This document shows, one piece after another, positions 25,630 through 32,984 of a DNA stretch of 64,000 bases. The stretch is from assembly GCA_017522685.1 (NCBI GenBank), contig JAFWYN010000005.1, positions 186,001 to 250,000 on the forward strand, in the 5' to 3' direction. The notes beneath the pieces were generated by a model. It worked only from the letters and a program-made list of their open reading frames with translations, searched no databases and was not told the DNA's origin. The translations under genes and the position numbers were made by a program. The stretch is from Lachnospiraceae bacterium (GTDB taxonomy: Bacteria; Bacillota_A; Clostridia; Lachnospirales; Lachnospiraceae). Position 1 is the stretch's first letter, and each line of letters starts with the position of its first letter.

Positions 25630-25806
25630 ATGAATGAAGATTTGAATGAAAAAGAAATTATCGACATGGCTATCAGAGTCTATTGCAATCTGCAACGTAT
25701 CAAAAAGCACGAGAAGGGTGAAAACCCTGAGCTCGAGTATCAGCTAAGAGAAGCCAAAGCACGGCTTACTGTCTATGGCGTAAATATCCAAGACCTGGAG
25801 TACTAG
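25630..25806 (+). CDS. 58-residue uncharacterised soluble small protein
   Basis: ATG 25630 to TAG 25806. The peptide is charged and helical-looking (NEKEIIDMAIRVYCNLQR, then PELEYQLREAKARLTVYGVNIQDLEY), without membrane segments. AAAGGA and GGGG lie just upstream, and a strong intrinsic terminator begins 15 nt after the stop. The autonomous unit with good amino-acid composition suggests a real gene. No family was recognised. Confidence 0.65.
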   Translation: MNEDLNEKEIIDMAIRVYCNLQRIKKHEKGENPELEYQLREAKARLTVYGVNIQDLEY

Positions 25807-25820
25807 TAACCCATTAACCA

Positions 25821-25869
25821 AAGTGTAAAGTCTGATTAAGGAATCAAGGCTTTACACTTTTCTTTTTTC
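25821..25869 (+). terminator. Intrinsic terminator of the 58-residue small protein gene
   Basis: AAGTGTAAAG (25821-25830) pairs with CTTTACACTT (25850-25859), followed by TTCTTTTTTC. Confidence 0.85.
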
Positions 25870-25870
25870 A

Positions 25871-25908
25871 ACAAAGGTGCAGGTCTTGGACTCCTCCAAA
25901 CCTGCACC
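25871..25908 (-). terminator. Intrinsic terminator of the acetyltransferase/methyltransferase operon
   Basis: Minus strand GGTGCAGGT pairs with ACCTGCACC (25876-25908), followed by TTTGTTG, 14 nt past the P-loop gene stop. Confidence 0.7.
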
Positions 25909-25922
25909 CTCGTACTATACCC

Positions 25923-26711
25923 CTAAATCCGCTTCACTACTTCCCCTATCTCATACCCCTTCGAGGGCAACACCACAGCCTTCTCTCCCAGAACCTCCCG
26001 AATAATGGTAAGCTCCAACTGCTGCCTGTGCCGGAAATGTGTTATCAGATCCGCCTCGGTGCTGCAACCATACTTTTGTCCATAAGGAGAGTGAACAAAA
26101 TACTCCAGCATCATCTGAAACCAGGCTTCCCGACCTTCTTCGTCGCAGCGTTCCCTTCGGACGATTTGGATATTCTCTTCGATGTTCTCGGAGTACAAAT
26201 ACAATAATAAGAATTGCTCCTGATCCACCTTCTCAAATAGCTCCCGGTAAAAATCCATGATTTCTTCATCGCTCATCACATGAAACAAAATCATATCCTC
26301 TACCAGATTCTGAAAGAAGGCACACTCAAAGAGGTAGCCGTTTTCCCGGAAGCTTTCGTACCTGTTGAAAACAATCTCCTTGATTTCGGAGAGGGGCTTA
26401 CGGCCGTTATAGATTTCATAACCTTCCAACTCCCGATAAAACTCTTCCTGTTCCGTCCGGATCCTGGTATACATCACGATACAGCACCCCTTCTCCCGAA
26501 CGGTATGGCTGATAATATCTTCCCGAAGTGTCGGATACTTCTTCAGGATTTCTTCGTACTCCGCTTCCGTCATACGGGCACACCAGGCCAGTTCCACGGG
26601 AGAGTAATCTCCTTCCCAGCACACCTTTAATCCCGGAACTACCTCCTTTAATTGATTGACCAGAGTACTCTTTCCCGCACCCTGAATTCCTTCCACAAAT
26701 ATATTGACCAT
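25923..26711 (-). CDS. P-loop NTPase of thymidylate kinase-like fold
   Basis: 262 residues from ATG 26711 (AAAGGA about 11 nt upstream); the ATG at 26723 lies directly against the same site. The first residues (VNIFVEGIQGAGKSTLVNQL) hold a Walker A GIQGAGKST. Further on, ENIQIVRRERCDEEGREAWFQMMLEY looks like the Arg-containing lid of deoxynucleoside or thymidylate kinases. The protein is predicted to be cytosolic and to phosphorylate a small substrate, but the substrate is unknown. It is the last gene of an operon of acetyltransferases and a methyltransferase under a leader attenuator. A phosphotransferase acting on an antimicrobial is conceivable but speculative. Confidence 0.68.
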   Translation of the reverse strand: MVNIFVEGIQGAGKSTLVNQLKEVVPGLKVCWEGDYSPVELAWCARMTEAEYEEILKKYPTLREDIISHTVREKGCCIVMYTRIRTEQEEFYRELEGYEIYNGRKPLSEIKEIVFNRYESFRENGYLFECAFFQNLVEDMILFHVMSDEEIMDFYRELFEKVDQEQFLLLYLYSENIEENIQIVRRERCDEEGREAWFQMMLEYFVHSPYGQKYGCSTEADLITHFRHRQQLELTIIREVLGEKAVVLPSKGYEIGEVVKRI

Positions 26712-26731
26712 AAACGAAACCATCCTTTCTG

Positions 26732-27235
26732 CTATTTCTTCACCCTCAGCAGGAAGTGAGTCTCATCCTCCCCTGCCACATACGCACCATTCTTGGTGAT
26801 GACCTTAAAGGAAGGAGTATTGCTCTTCAGTACCCGCAGATAAACTTCCTCTTCCGGTACGATTTGTCTTGCCAACTCCAGCGTCAAAGCCATTCCCTTG
26901 GTACCGTAACCTCTTCCTCGATACTCCTTTTTGATGCTGTAGCCAATGTGGCCGGCGCCGGTTTTCAGGACTTCCGTCAGATAATGGCGGATACGGAACT
27001 CGCCTACCAGTCGCTCCCCATCCCACAAATAGTAGTAGGTCTCCGGCACAAACCAGTCCGGCATATTCACAGGCTTTTCATGCATCATAAGCTCCGGCAG
27101 CACTCTATCTATATAGTCCTCATAAGACACCCCTTCGTAAGAGTTAGTAATACCATTTTCATCCGCCGGCATGGCGGTCACATATTCCCACTGGGCCTTG
27201 GCATCTGCGATGTTCATTTTACGTAATTCTAACAT
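26732..27235 (-). CDS. GNAT-family N-acetyltransferase
   Basis: 167 residues. The acetyl-CoA-binding motif A (IGYSIKKEYRGRGYGTKGMALTLE, containing RGRGYGT) lies at about 97-120. The C-terminal SNTPSFKVITKNGAYV motif is typical of GNAT enzymes acting on small molecules or amino groups. EFRIRHYL fits the preceding strand. It transfers acetyl from acetyl-CoA in the cytosol; the acceptor cannot be read from sequence. It is 11 nt downstream of the methyltransferase and 20 nt upstream of the P-loop gene start, in one operon. Confidence 0.85.
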   Translation of the reverse strand: MLELRKMNIADAKAQWEYVTAMPADENGITNSYEGVSYEDYIDRVLPELMMHEKPVNMPDWFVPETYYYLWDGERLVGEFRIRHYLTEVLKTGAGHIGYSIKKEYRGRGYGTKGMALTLELARQIVPEEEVYLRVLKSNTPSFKVITKNGAYVAGEDETHFLLRVKK

Positions 27236-27246
27236 ACTTTTTCCTC

Positions 27247-28035
27247 CTATTTTTTCCTCAAAATATCCAAACTGTGGGCGGTGGCACCGATCAGGTCCAT
27301 TCTCTCACATACGGTAAAATGGTACTTCATCCACATTTCAAAGGTTTTCTCATCCATGGCATCTATGCACTCTCGCAAATAAGTGGTGGCACCATCCGTA
27401 GCCACAATCTTGATTCTTTCTATTTCCTCAGTAAACTGTGCATTCAACTCGTCAATATTCTCCAATCGAACCAGTTCAAATAAGTCCTTTTCCTCGGAGA
27501 TGCAGAGAAAATCCTCCGTCAGCATATTCTTTTCCACGCACTCCCACAGATGGCCCATCTTAAATACATATGTAAAGACCGTCTGGTCATTCATGCAATA
27601 TGCCACCAGGATATGTCCGCCCTTTTTCGTCACCCGGATGGCTTCAGCCATGGCCTGTTGCTTATCCTCCTTGGTGTACAGATGATACATGGGGCCCAAC
27701 ACCATGGTAAGGTCAAAGGTCTCGTCCGCAAATCTTGACAAATCCAGCGCTGTTCCCTGATGAGTGCGTATATTCGGAATGCCTTCGATTTTAGAATTCA
27801 TAATCTCCAGATTGTGCTTAGTGTACTCTAAGGCATCCACCTCATGGCCTTCCTTGGCAAGAGCAATGCTGTATCTTCCGGTTCCGGCTCCTACCTCCAA
27901 AATCCTTTGCTCTTTGCTATCTCCCAGAACCTGATGGATGTACTTCTGTGTAGTCAAGTACTCTACCCGCCCATGCTGCTTTAACAATCTTCCTTCTTCG
28001 TCATAATTTGTATAGAAATCTTCTAAGTAATTCAT
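27247..28035 (-). CDS. Class I SAM-dependent methyltransferase
   Basis: 262 residues from ATG 28035, chosen because GGAGGT precedes it and because it overlaps the stop of the upstream acetyltransferase (ATGA). Motif I is RILEVGAGTGRYSIALA and motif II VDALEYTKHNLEIM. FDLTMVLGPMYHLYTKEDK and EAIRVTKKGGHILVAYC follow. The length and HGRVEYLTTQKYIHQVL start fit the small-molecule methyltransf_25/11 group. Co-transcribed with a double acetyltransferase and a second GNAT, it may act on the same class of molecule (inference from context). Confidence 0.82.
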   Translation of the reverse strand: MNYLEDFYTNYDEEGRLLKQHGRVEYLTTQKYIHQVLGDSKEQRILEVGAGTGRYSIALAKEGHEVDALEYTKHNLEIMNSKIEGIPNIRTHQGTALDLSRFADETFDLTMVLGPMYHLYTKEDKQQAMAEAIRVTKKGGHILVAYCMNDQTVFTYVFKMGHLWECVEKNMLTEDFLCISEEKDLFELVRLENIDELNAQFTEEIERIKIVATDGATTYLRECIDAMDEKTFEMWMKYHFTVCERMDLIGATAHSLDILRKK

Positions 28036-29018
28036 TCTCTCTTTACCTCCAATTCGATGCACTTCCACTGTTCACCCAGTATCTCAAAAATAAACTCCTT
28101 CTCCATGGGAATCTCCCGAAAGCCTGCTGCCTTGTAGCAAAAGTATGCCGATGGATTGTTCTCGAAAACGCCCAGGGTGATTTTCTCTGCCTTCAGCATA
28201 TCAAAGGCGTAACGGATGGCCATTTGCAGCATCCTCTTGCCATAGCCCCTGCCCCGTTTGTTGTCATCTACAATAACAAATCCAAAGCGGATAATTGACT
28301 TTGCTTCATCTGTATATCTGAGAATCAGATGTCCTACGGGACCGCTCTCATCTACCAGGGTCAATGGGTAAAAATTGTCCGGCTCCTCACAGTCTCCGTT
28401 ACAGTCCAAATACTTATAATTTATATCCGCTGCGGTAATAGGGTATGCGCCATAGCGGTCGGAGCTCCACTTGCGAAGAGCTCGCTCATCCTTAATCCAG
28501 CTTACGATAGTCTCCGCATCCGCCTGCTTGTAGGGTCGTAATTTCAAATTATTCTTCATAGTATTCAGCTCCTTTTTCATGATTTCGTATACCTGTATCA
28601 CTCCGTTTTTGCATTCCCAAATGCCGTGGTCTATAGTTGCGTAGCCCAGACGCTGATATAATCTGCAGGCCGGCAGAGACGCGTCAATATCTATTGTATC
28701 GTAATTCTTCCGAATCCGCTCTTCCAACTGCTTCATGATATAGGTGCCGTATCCCTTCCCCTGAAACCGTGGCGATACATACACTCTGGTAATATGATTC
28801 TCCTGGGTAGTACCGGTGCCTACTATGGCATCTCCCACCCAAAGAATGTAGGTATTTCTGGCTGTTATATCCTGCAATACATGTTCCCTGCTGTGATATT
28901 CACGGAACATATCCACGATTTCCGGCAGATAATACTTAGGGTAGACCACCTGAATGGTCTCCTGAACCAGCTCATAAACCTGCTCCAAATTGTTTTTGTT
29001 AGCTAACTGAAAATCCAT
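28032..29018 (-). CDS. Double-domain GNAT acetyltransferase
   Basis: 328 residues from ATG 29018 (AAAGGAGG 8 nt upstream; the ATG at 29081 lies upstream of the terminator hairpin). Two complete GNAT domains are visible. The first (about 1-145) has motif A TRVYVSPRFQGKGYGTYIMK and RLYQRLGYA. The second (about 155-328) has FVIVDDNKRGRGYGKRMLQM and NPSAYFCYKAAGF. The second resembles RimJ/ribosomal-protein-type acetyltransferases. A fusion of two active-looking domains could acetylate two positions of one substrate. It is the first structural gene after a 39-codon leader and a terminator hairpin. Confidence 0.83.
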   Translation of the reverse strand: MDFQLANKNNLEQVYELVQETIQVVYPKYYLPEIVDMFREYHSREHVLQDITARNTYILWVGDAIVGTGTTQENHITRVYVSPRFQGKGYGTYIMKQLEERIRKNYDTIDIDASLPACRLYQRLGYATIDHGIWECKNGVIQVYEIMKKELNTMKNNLKLRPYKQADAETIVSWIKDERALRKWSSDRYGAYPITAADINYKYLDCNGDCEEPDNFYPLTLVDESGPVGHLILRYTDEAKSIIRFGFVIVDDNKRGRGYGKRMLQMAIRYAFDMLKAEKITLGVFENNPSAYFCYKAAGFREIPMEKEFIFEILGEQWKCIELEVKRE

Positions 29019-29035
29019 AATATGTTCCTCCTTTA

Positions 29036-29079
29036 TAAACAAAGACACCATCAAACAAATCGAATTGTCTGATGGTGCC
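29036..29079 (-). promoter_or_regulatory. Terminator/attenuator hairpin ahead of the double acetyltransferase
   Basis: Minus strand GGCACCATCA (from 29079) pairs with TGATGGTGTC (to 29044), with additional AGACAATT/TTGTTT contacts. It is followed by TTTGTTTA and then directly by the AAAGGAGG of the acetyltransferase gene. Placed between a leader ORF and the gene it would stop transcription unless refolded. Confidence 0.65.
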
Positions 29080-29134
29080 AAATCTTAGCAAATATGGTTA
29101 TTCTGAAAATGCTTAAAGCTTTTTGCCTTGTCTA

Positions 29135-29254
29135 TCAAAACTTAAAATTCTCACAATACCTATTTTCACCATCAGCAATAAATCCCACGGACCAGACATG
29201 GACGGGATTGGATAATAAATTATTAAAATAATAATTGCTGTGGTTATTAAACAT
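29135..29254 (-). CDS. 39-residue leader peptide of the acetyltransferase operon
   Basis: ATG 29254 has AAAGGAG 8 nt upstream and lies about 40 nt after the transcription start expected from the promoter at 29289-29317. The peptide is Asn-, Tyr- and Phe-rich (begins MFNNHSNYYFNNLLSNP, then HVWSVGF) with no membrane segment. It ends about 55 nt before the attenuator stem. The order promoter, short ORF, terminator, acetyltransferase is that of ribosome-stalling leader peptides of antibiotic-resistance genes. The inducing agent cannot be told from sequence. Confidence 0.65.
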   Translation of the reverse strand: MFNNHSNYYFNNLLSNPVHVWSVGFIADGENRYCENFKF

Positions 29255-29288
29255 TGTGGGAACTCCTTTCTTTGGTTTATTGTGTTTG

Positions 29289-29317
29289 ATAATACTACTT
29301 ACAAAAAGAATTGTCAA
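29289..29317 (-). promoter_or_regulatory. Strong promoter of the leader peptide/acetyltransferase operon
   Basis: Minus strand perfect TTGACA (29312-29317), 17 nt, TATTAT (29289-29294). Confidence 0.85.
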
Positions 29318-29469
29318 ATAGTTTTTATAAAAAAATTATTTCTACTAGACAACTTCCTCTTCCCTCTGCTACAATTCTTATATGTCTTATAAAAATCTAT
29401 TATCTTAATTCAAGCAGTTTCTGCACCATTTTTCTAAGACTTATGAAATTTATACGGAGGTATTTGCTT

Positions 29470-30402
29470 ATGGATGAAAGCAAGAAGAAAAACATTTCCA
29501 ATACGGAAATAAAGTCCAGTGCGTTTACTGCATTTTTCAGTGAACCGGAGAATGCTGCCCAGCTCTTTTCTGCACTGGATGGGCAGGAGGTATCACCTGA
29601 GGATATCACCTATACTACATTGGAAGGAGTACTGTTTGTGGCCAGAAAAAATGACATGGCCTTCACAGTGAAAAACAAGGTATTGGTGATTAGTGAACAT
29701 CAGTCCACGATTAACTACAACATGCCCCTGCGAAGTATCATTTATTACGGAAGGACAATGGAACAGTTGATTCCCAAACGATATTTATATCGGGAAAAAA
29801 GAATACCCATACCTACTCCGGAATTTTATGTGTTTTACAATGGGAATGCTCCTTTTCCCGCAGAAGATATCATGAGATTATCCGATGCCTATCTTGAAAA
29901 AACGGATACTCCCATGTTAGAATTAAACGTGAAAGTAATAAATATTAATATACCGGTTAATCATACATTATTGAAAAAATGTCGACCCTTATATGAATAT
30001 TCTTGGTTTATCCAAAAAATTAAAGAGTACATGGCCGTAGAAAAGAACTTGGATAAAGCGTTGACACAAACCATTGAAGACTGCGAGAGGGAAGGGATTA
30101 TGGTAGATTTTGTAAGAAAACATGGATCGGAGGCGGTAAATATGCTATTCACCCAGTGGAACATGGAAGATGCATTAGAGGTTCGTTACGAAGAGGGCTT
30201 TGAAGATGGCTTCGAGGATGGCGAACTTTTTGCTTTAGTAAAATTGGTTAACCGAAAGTATCAAAAGGGAAAAGACACATCCGCCATAGCCGTGGAACTG
30301 GAGGTTCCTTTGGAAACGGTGGAAAAAATCTGTGAAGCAATCCGAGAAACGCATACCGAGGATACCAAAATAATCTGCAAATATTTGAAAGATATGTCAT
30401 AA
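29470..30402 (+). CDS. Rpn/YhgA-like PD-(D/E)XK nuclease-family protein
   Basis: 310 residues from ATG 29470 (CGGAGG 9 nt upstream); the frame is open to 29311 but that extension has no RBS. ITYTTLEGVLFVARKNDMAFTVKNKVLVISEHQSTINYNMPLRSIIYYG is the pattern of the Rpn group: the D..F/E.Q.. core of the PD-(D/E)XK fold followed by PLR...Y. The catalytic set looks partly altered here: ISEHQS replaces the usual EHQ/EIQ, and the acidic D in the preceding strand is less clear. The C-terminal half ends with an acidic tandem (EEGFEDGFEDGE) and a helical tail common in these proteins. Rpn proteins stimulate recombination or act as defence-related endonucleases; they are often annotated as transposases. 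Activity here is unproved. Confidence 0.78.
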   Translation: MDESKKKNISNTEIKSSAFTAFFSEPENAAQLFSALDGQEVSPEDITYTTLEGVLFVARKNDMAFTVKNKVLVISEHQSTINYNMPLRSIIYYGRTMEQLIPKRYLYREKRIPIPTPEFYVFYNGNAPFPAEDIMRLSDAYLEKTDTPMLELNVKVININIPVNHTLLKKCRPLYEYSWFIQKIKEYMAVEKNLDKALTQTIEDCEREGIMVDFVRKHGSEAVNMLFTQWNMEDALEVRYEEGFEDGFEDGELFALVKLVNRKYQKGKDTSAIAVELEVPLETVEKICEAIRETHTEDTKIICKYLKDMS

Positions 30403-30411
30403 CAGCTATGC

Positions 30412-30455
30412 AAAAATCCCCCATTGAAAGTTTCATTTATGACTCTCAATGGGGG
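30412..30455. terminator. Bidirectional terminator between the Rpn-like gene and the pyrimidine operon
   Basis: CCCCCATTGA (from 30418) pairs with TCAATGGGGG (to 30455). ATTTTTG follows on the minus strand, so it most clearly ends the HD-protein operon, and may also serve the Rpn-like gene on the plus strand. Confidence 0.75.
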
Positions 30456-30499
30456 ACTTCATATTTATTATTGGTGGATAATTTTCTAAAACTGCACTA

Positions 30500-31066
30500 C
30501 TAGTTTCCCAATTCTTCAAGCTTCTTTAATGTATCATTACGAATTTCACTTCTCAATAACTTAAGATACTCTGAAAAAAGCACTCTATCATCCGCATATG
30601 TTTTATTTAATTCATATTCTTCCGGAATCCATATTGATAAATCAGAAATATTATGTTGTATAAGGGCTTCCAAACCATCAATTGCTTTAAATACTTTGGC
30701 TTCTATTGTTTCTCTTTTCTTCATTTCATCATACAATACCATCATTTCACTGGCCGATTTTTCCGGAAGTCTGTTAATCCATCCATATAATAAGTCTTCT
30801 TCCACTTGTATATCTTGACTATTTTTCTGAAAAGTGGGAATATCCCCTGTAAAGGCTTCACCTAAATCATGAATAATACACATCATAATTACCTTATTCA
30901 TATTCACTTCAGGAAATTCATCCTTCATAAAAAACGCCATTAGTGCCATCATCCAACTATGTTCAGCTACGCTTTCCGGTCTACCACATTTTGTATAACA
31001 ATGGCGAGTAGTATCCTTTAACCGTTCTGCTACCCCCAATGTATCCAATAATATTCTTGCTTTCAT
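30500..31066 (-). CDS. HD-domain phosphohydrolase (YfbR/5'-nucleotidase-like)
   Basis: 188 residues. The HD set is visible: H35-type His in ESVAEHSWMMALMA, HD in MMCIIHDLGEAFTGDIP, and a later Asp in KAIDGLEALIQHN. This order and length match the HD_3/YfbR group, which dephosphorylate (deoxy)nucleoside 5'-monophosphates using a divalent metal. It is the last gene of an operon with orotate phosphoribosyltransferase and OMP decarboxylase, 9 nt downstream of pyrF. A role in trimming UMP, dUMP or other pyrimidine monophosphates is therefore attractive but inferred. Confidence 0.82.
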   Translation of the reverse strand: MKARILLDTLGVAERLKDTTRHCYTKCGRPESVAEHSWMMALMAFFMKDEFPEVNMNKVIMMCIIHDLGEAFTGDIPTFQKNSQDIQVEEDLLYGWINRLPEKSASEMMVLYDEMKKRETIEAKVFKAIDGLEALIQHNISDLSIWIPEEYELNKTYADDRVLFSEYLKLLRSEIRNDTLKKLEELGN

Positions 31067-31075
31067 TATCCTTTA

Positions 31076-31984
31076 CTAATACTCCAACTTATTACAATTC
31101 TTACAAAGTGCCCCATAAACTTCCTGCTGCATAGCCATAGCCTGCTTTCTGACAATAGCAAGGTATCCTAATTTGCTACCGTCATATTCCGGCACTTCCG
31201 AATACTTATAAAGCACCCCTCTGGAAGAACTAACAACTGCTCCTAAGCCATCCTGATTAAAACAAGGCACTATATCTTCAACACTACCTCCTTGGGCTCC
31301 AAAGCCGGGAACCAGGAAAAAACAATCTTTCATAATGCTTCTTAATCGTTTGGCCTCATCCGGGAACGTTGCTCCTACCACTGCACCAATAGAGGAATAT
31401 CCGTATACTCCAATTGATTCGCGACCGCTGCCTTTTACATATCCGGCCAACCAATTCCTGATTTTCTCTCCTTTGGTATTCGTAGCCTCAGATATTTCCA
31501 CAGAACCGGGATTAGAAGTCTTCACAAGAACGAATAATCCCTTTCCCTCTTTCCTTGCCATATCTATGAAGGGTTGCATACTATCCGTACCGAGAAAGGG
31601 TGAAATAGTCATAAAATCTGCATTTATAGGACCCTCCTTAGCTAAGTGTGCATACGCATATGCTCTGGCAGTATTCCCTATATCGTTTCTTTTACTATCA
31701 TCAATGACCATTAATCCCTGGTCATGTGCATATTGTACCACTTGCTGATGAACCCGTATTCCTTCTGCTCCAAAGACCTCGAAAAAAGCCATTTGCGGCT
31801 TAACCGCCGGAACAATATCAGCCACGGAATCAATTACATCCTTTGCCCAAGACCATAAACAATCCATGGTCGAAACGTTATCTTTTTTATAGCAATCCGG
31901 AATCTTCTCCCATTCCGGATCAATCCCCACAATACAGGGATTTTTCTTAGCTTTAATTCCTTCTATCAATTGGTCTATTACCAT
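31076..31984 (-). CDS. pyrF: Orotidine 5'-phosphate decarboxylase (type 2)
   Basis: 302 residues from ATG 31984, preferred because GGAGG lies 8 nt upstream and the preceding stop is 1 nt away (TAG-G-ATG); the ATG at 31999 overlaps that RBS. GIDPEWEKIP near the start, AVKPQMAFFEVFG, and the catalytic VIDDSKRNDIGNTARAYA (Lys-Asp-Asp set) identify the long, type 2 PyrF family. VPGFGAQGG provides the phosphate-binding loop. It converts OMP to UMP, the last step of de novo pyrimidine synthesis. Translation is probably coupled to the upstream XRE-PyrE fusion. Confidence 0.93.
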   Translation of the reverse strand: MVIDQLIEGIKAKKNPCIVGIDPEWEKIPDCYKKDNVSTMDCLWSWAKDVIDSVADIVPAVKPQMAFFEVFGAEGIRVHQQVVQYAHDQGLMVIDDSKRNDIGNTARAYAYAHLAKEGPINADFMTISPFLGTDSMQPFIDMARKEGKGLFVLVKTSNPGSVEISEATNTKGEKIRNWLAGYVKGSGRESIGVYGYSSIGAVVGATFPDEAKRLRSIMKDCFFLVPGFGAQGGSVEDIVPCFNQDGLGAVVSSSRGVLYKYSEVPEYDGSKLGYLAIVRKQAMAMQQEVYGALCKNCNKLEY

Positions 31985-31985
31985 C

Positions 31986-32816
31986 CTATTTTCCTCCATA
32001 CTGTTCCTGATATTGCTTCAGCGCATCCAAATACTCTGCACTCCCCACAATTCCATGGGCAACCGCTCTAATAATGTCCTCAAAAGTAACAATGGAATGT
32101 ACCTTTATATCAAAATCTCTTTCTAATTCTTGACGCGCAGTTCTAGAAGAAGAAAGACTTGTTTCCATTCGGTCAACAGCTATTATGATCCCCGAGACAC
32201 ATTTTCCAACCTTTTGTTCTATCCGTTGCAAATTTCCTCTAATTGTTTTCCCAGAGGTCAGCGTATCTTTTATTAGAACTACCTTGTCTGACATTTCCAT
32301 GGTCTTACCTACGGAACCATCTATGCCATACTGTATGTCCATTCCGTAGCGATTAAACAGTACCATATTTGTGGCAATTACGATTGGAACCTCTCCTAAG
32401 GTATTTCCCACCAGCAAATCCGTATCCACATTATGCTCCCGAATACATTCCGCATAGAATTCTCCCAACTTTGCTATTTGGCTGGCCGTTTTATAATTTC
32501 CGGTATTAATATAATAGGGCGAGATGCGTCCGCTCTGTAATACAAACTCACCAAACTGTAATACTCCATTGTCTGCCATAAAACGAATGAAACGCTCCTT
32601 ATAATTTAGTGCATCCAGCCGATAGTTAAACAACTCGTCCATGGTTATACCAAAATATCTGGCAATAATGGGTAATAATGAAATATCCGGACTTGATAGG
32701 TGGTTCTCCCACTTACTTACTGATTGTGCGGAAACCGAAAGGATTTCTGCCAATTGTGCCTGCGTCAATCCTTTATTTCTTCGCAATGTTTGAATTTTAG
32801 TTCCAATTAATTCCAT
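31986..32816 (-). CDS. pyrE: XRE helix-turn-helix / orotate phosphoribosyltransferase fusion
   Basis: 276 residues from ATG 32816 (GGGAGG 10 nt upstream). Residues about 1-62 are an XRE-type HTH (TLRRNKGLTQAQLAEILSV, SVSKWENHLSSPDISLLP). Residues about 75-276 are a PyrE domain: FGEFVLQSGRISPYYINTG (orotate and flexible-loop region) and the PRPP-binding motif VVLIKDTLTSGKTIRG. A separate DNA-binding domain fused to PyrE could let the enzyme sense orotate, OMP or PRPP and regulate its own operon, which continues with pyrF and an HD phosphohydrolase. AT-rich promoter-like sequence and a short ACAAC-GTTGT inverted repeat (32893-32907) lie upstream. A degenerate PRPP motif (KDTLTSG for EDVxTTG) makes activity likely but unproved. 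Confidence 0.88.
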   Translation of the reverse strand: MELIGTKIQTLRRNKGLTQAQLAEILSVSAQSVSKWENHLSSPDISLLPIIARYFGITMDELFNYRLDALNYKERFIRFMADNGVLQFGEFVLQSGRISPYYINTGNYKTASQIAKLGEFYAECIREHNVDTDLLVGNTLGEVPIVIATNMVLFNRYGMDIQYGIDGSVGKTMEMSDKVVLIKDTLTSGKTIRGNLQRIEQKVGKCVSGIIIAVDRMETSLSSSRTARQELERDFDIKVHSIVTFEDIIRAVAHGIVGSAEYLDALKQYQEQYGGK

Positions 32817-32932
32817 AATTCCTTGCCTCCCTTCCAATATTATGATAATACCTGAATATCTATAAATCTACATAATAATTAGCGATTTTCTCACAACTGT
32901 TGGTTGTATAAATGAAGAATATACTAATGCAA

Positions 32933-32962
32933 ACGCCCCACACTTTTCACAGTGCGGGGCGT
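32933..32962 (-). terminator. Stem-loop after the GH51 gene
   Basis: Minus strand ACGCCCCGCAC pairs with GTGTGGGGCGT around a short A-rich loop, followed by TTTGCATT. The U-tract is short, so termination may be partial. Confidence 0.6.
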
Positions 32963-32984
32963 CCCTTTATATATTCTTATTCTT

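Noticed and set aside
29311..29469. N-terminal extension of the Rpn-like protein
   Set aside because: It overlaps the promoter of the divergent operon and lacks an RBS. CGGAGG marks the start at 29470.
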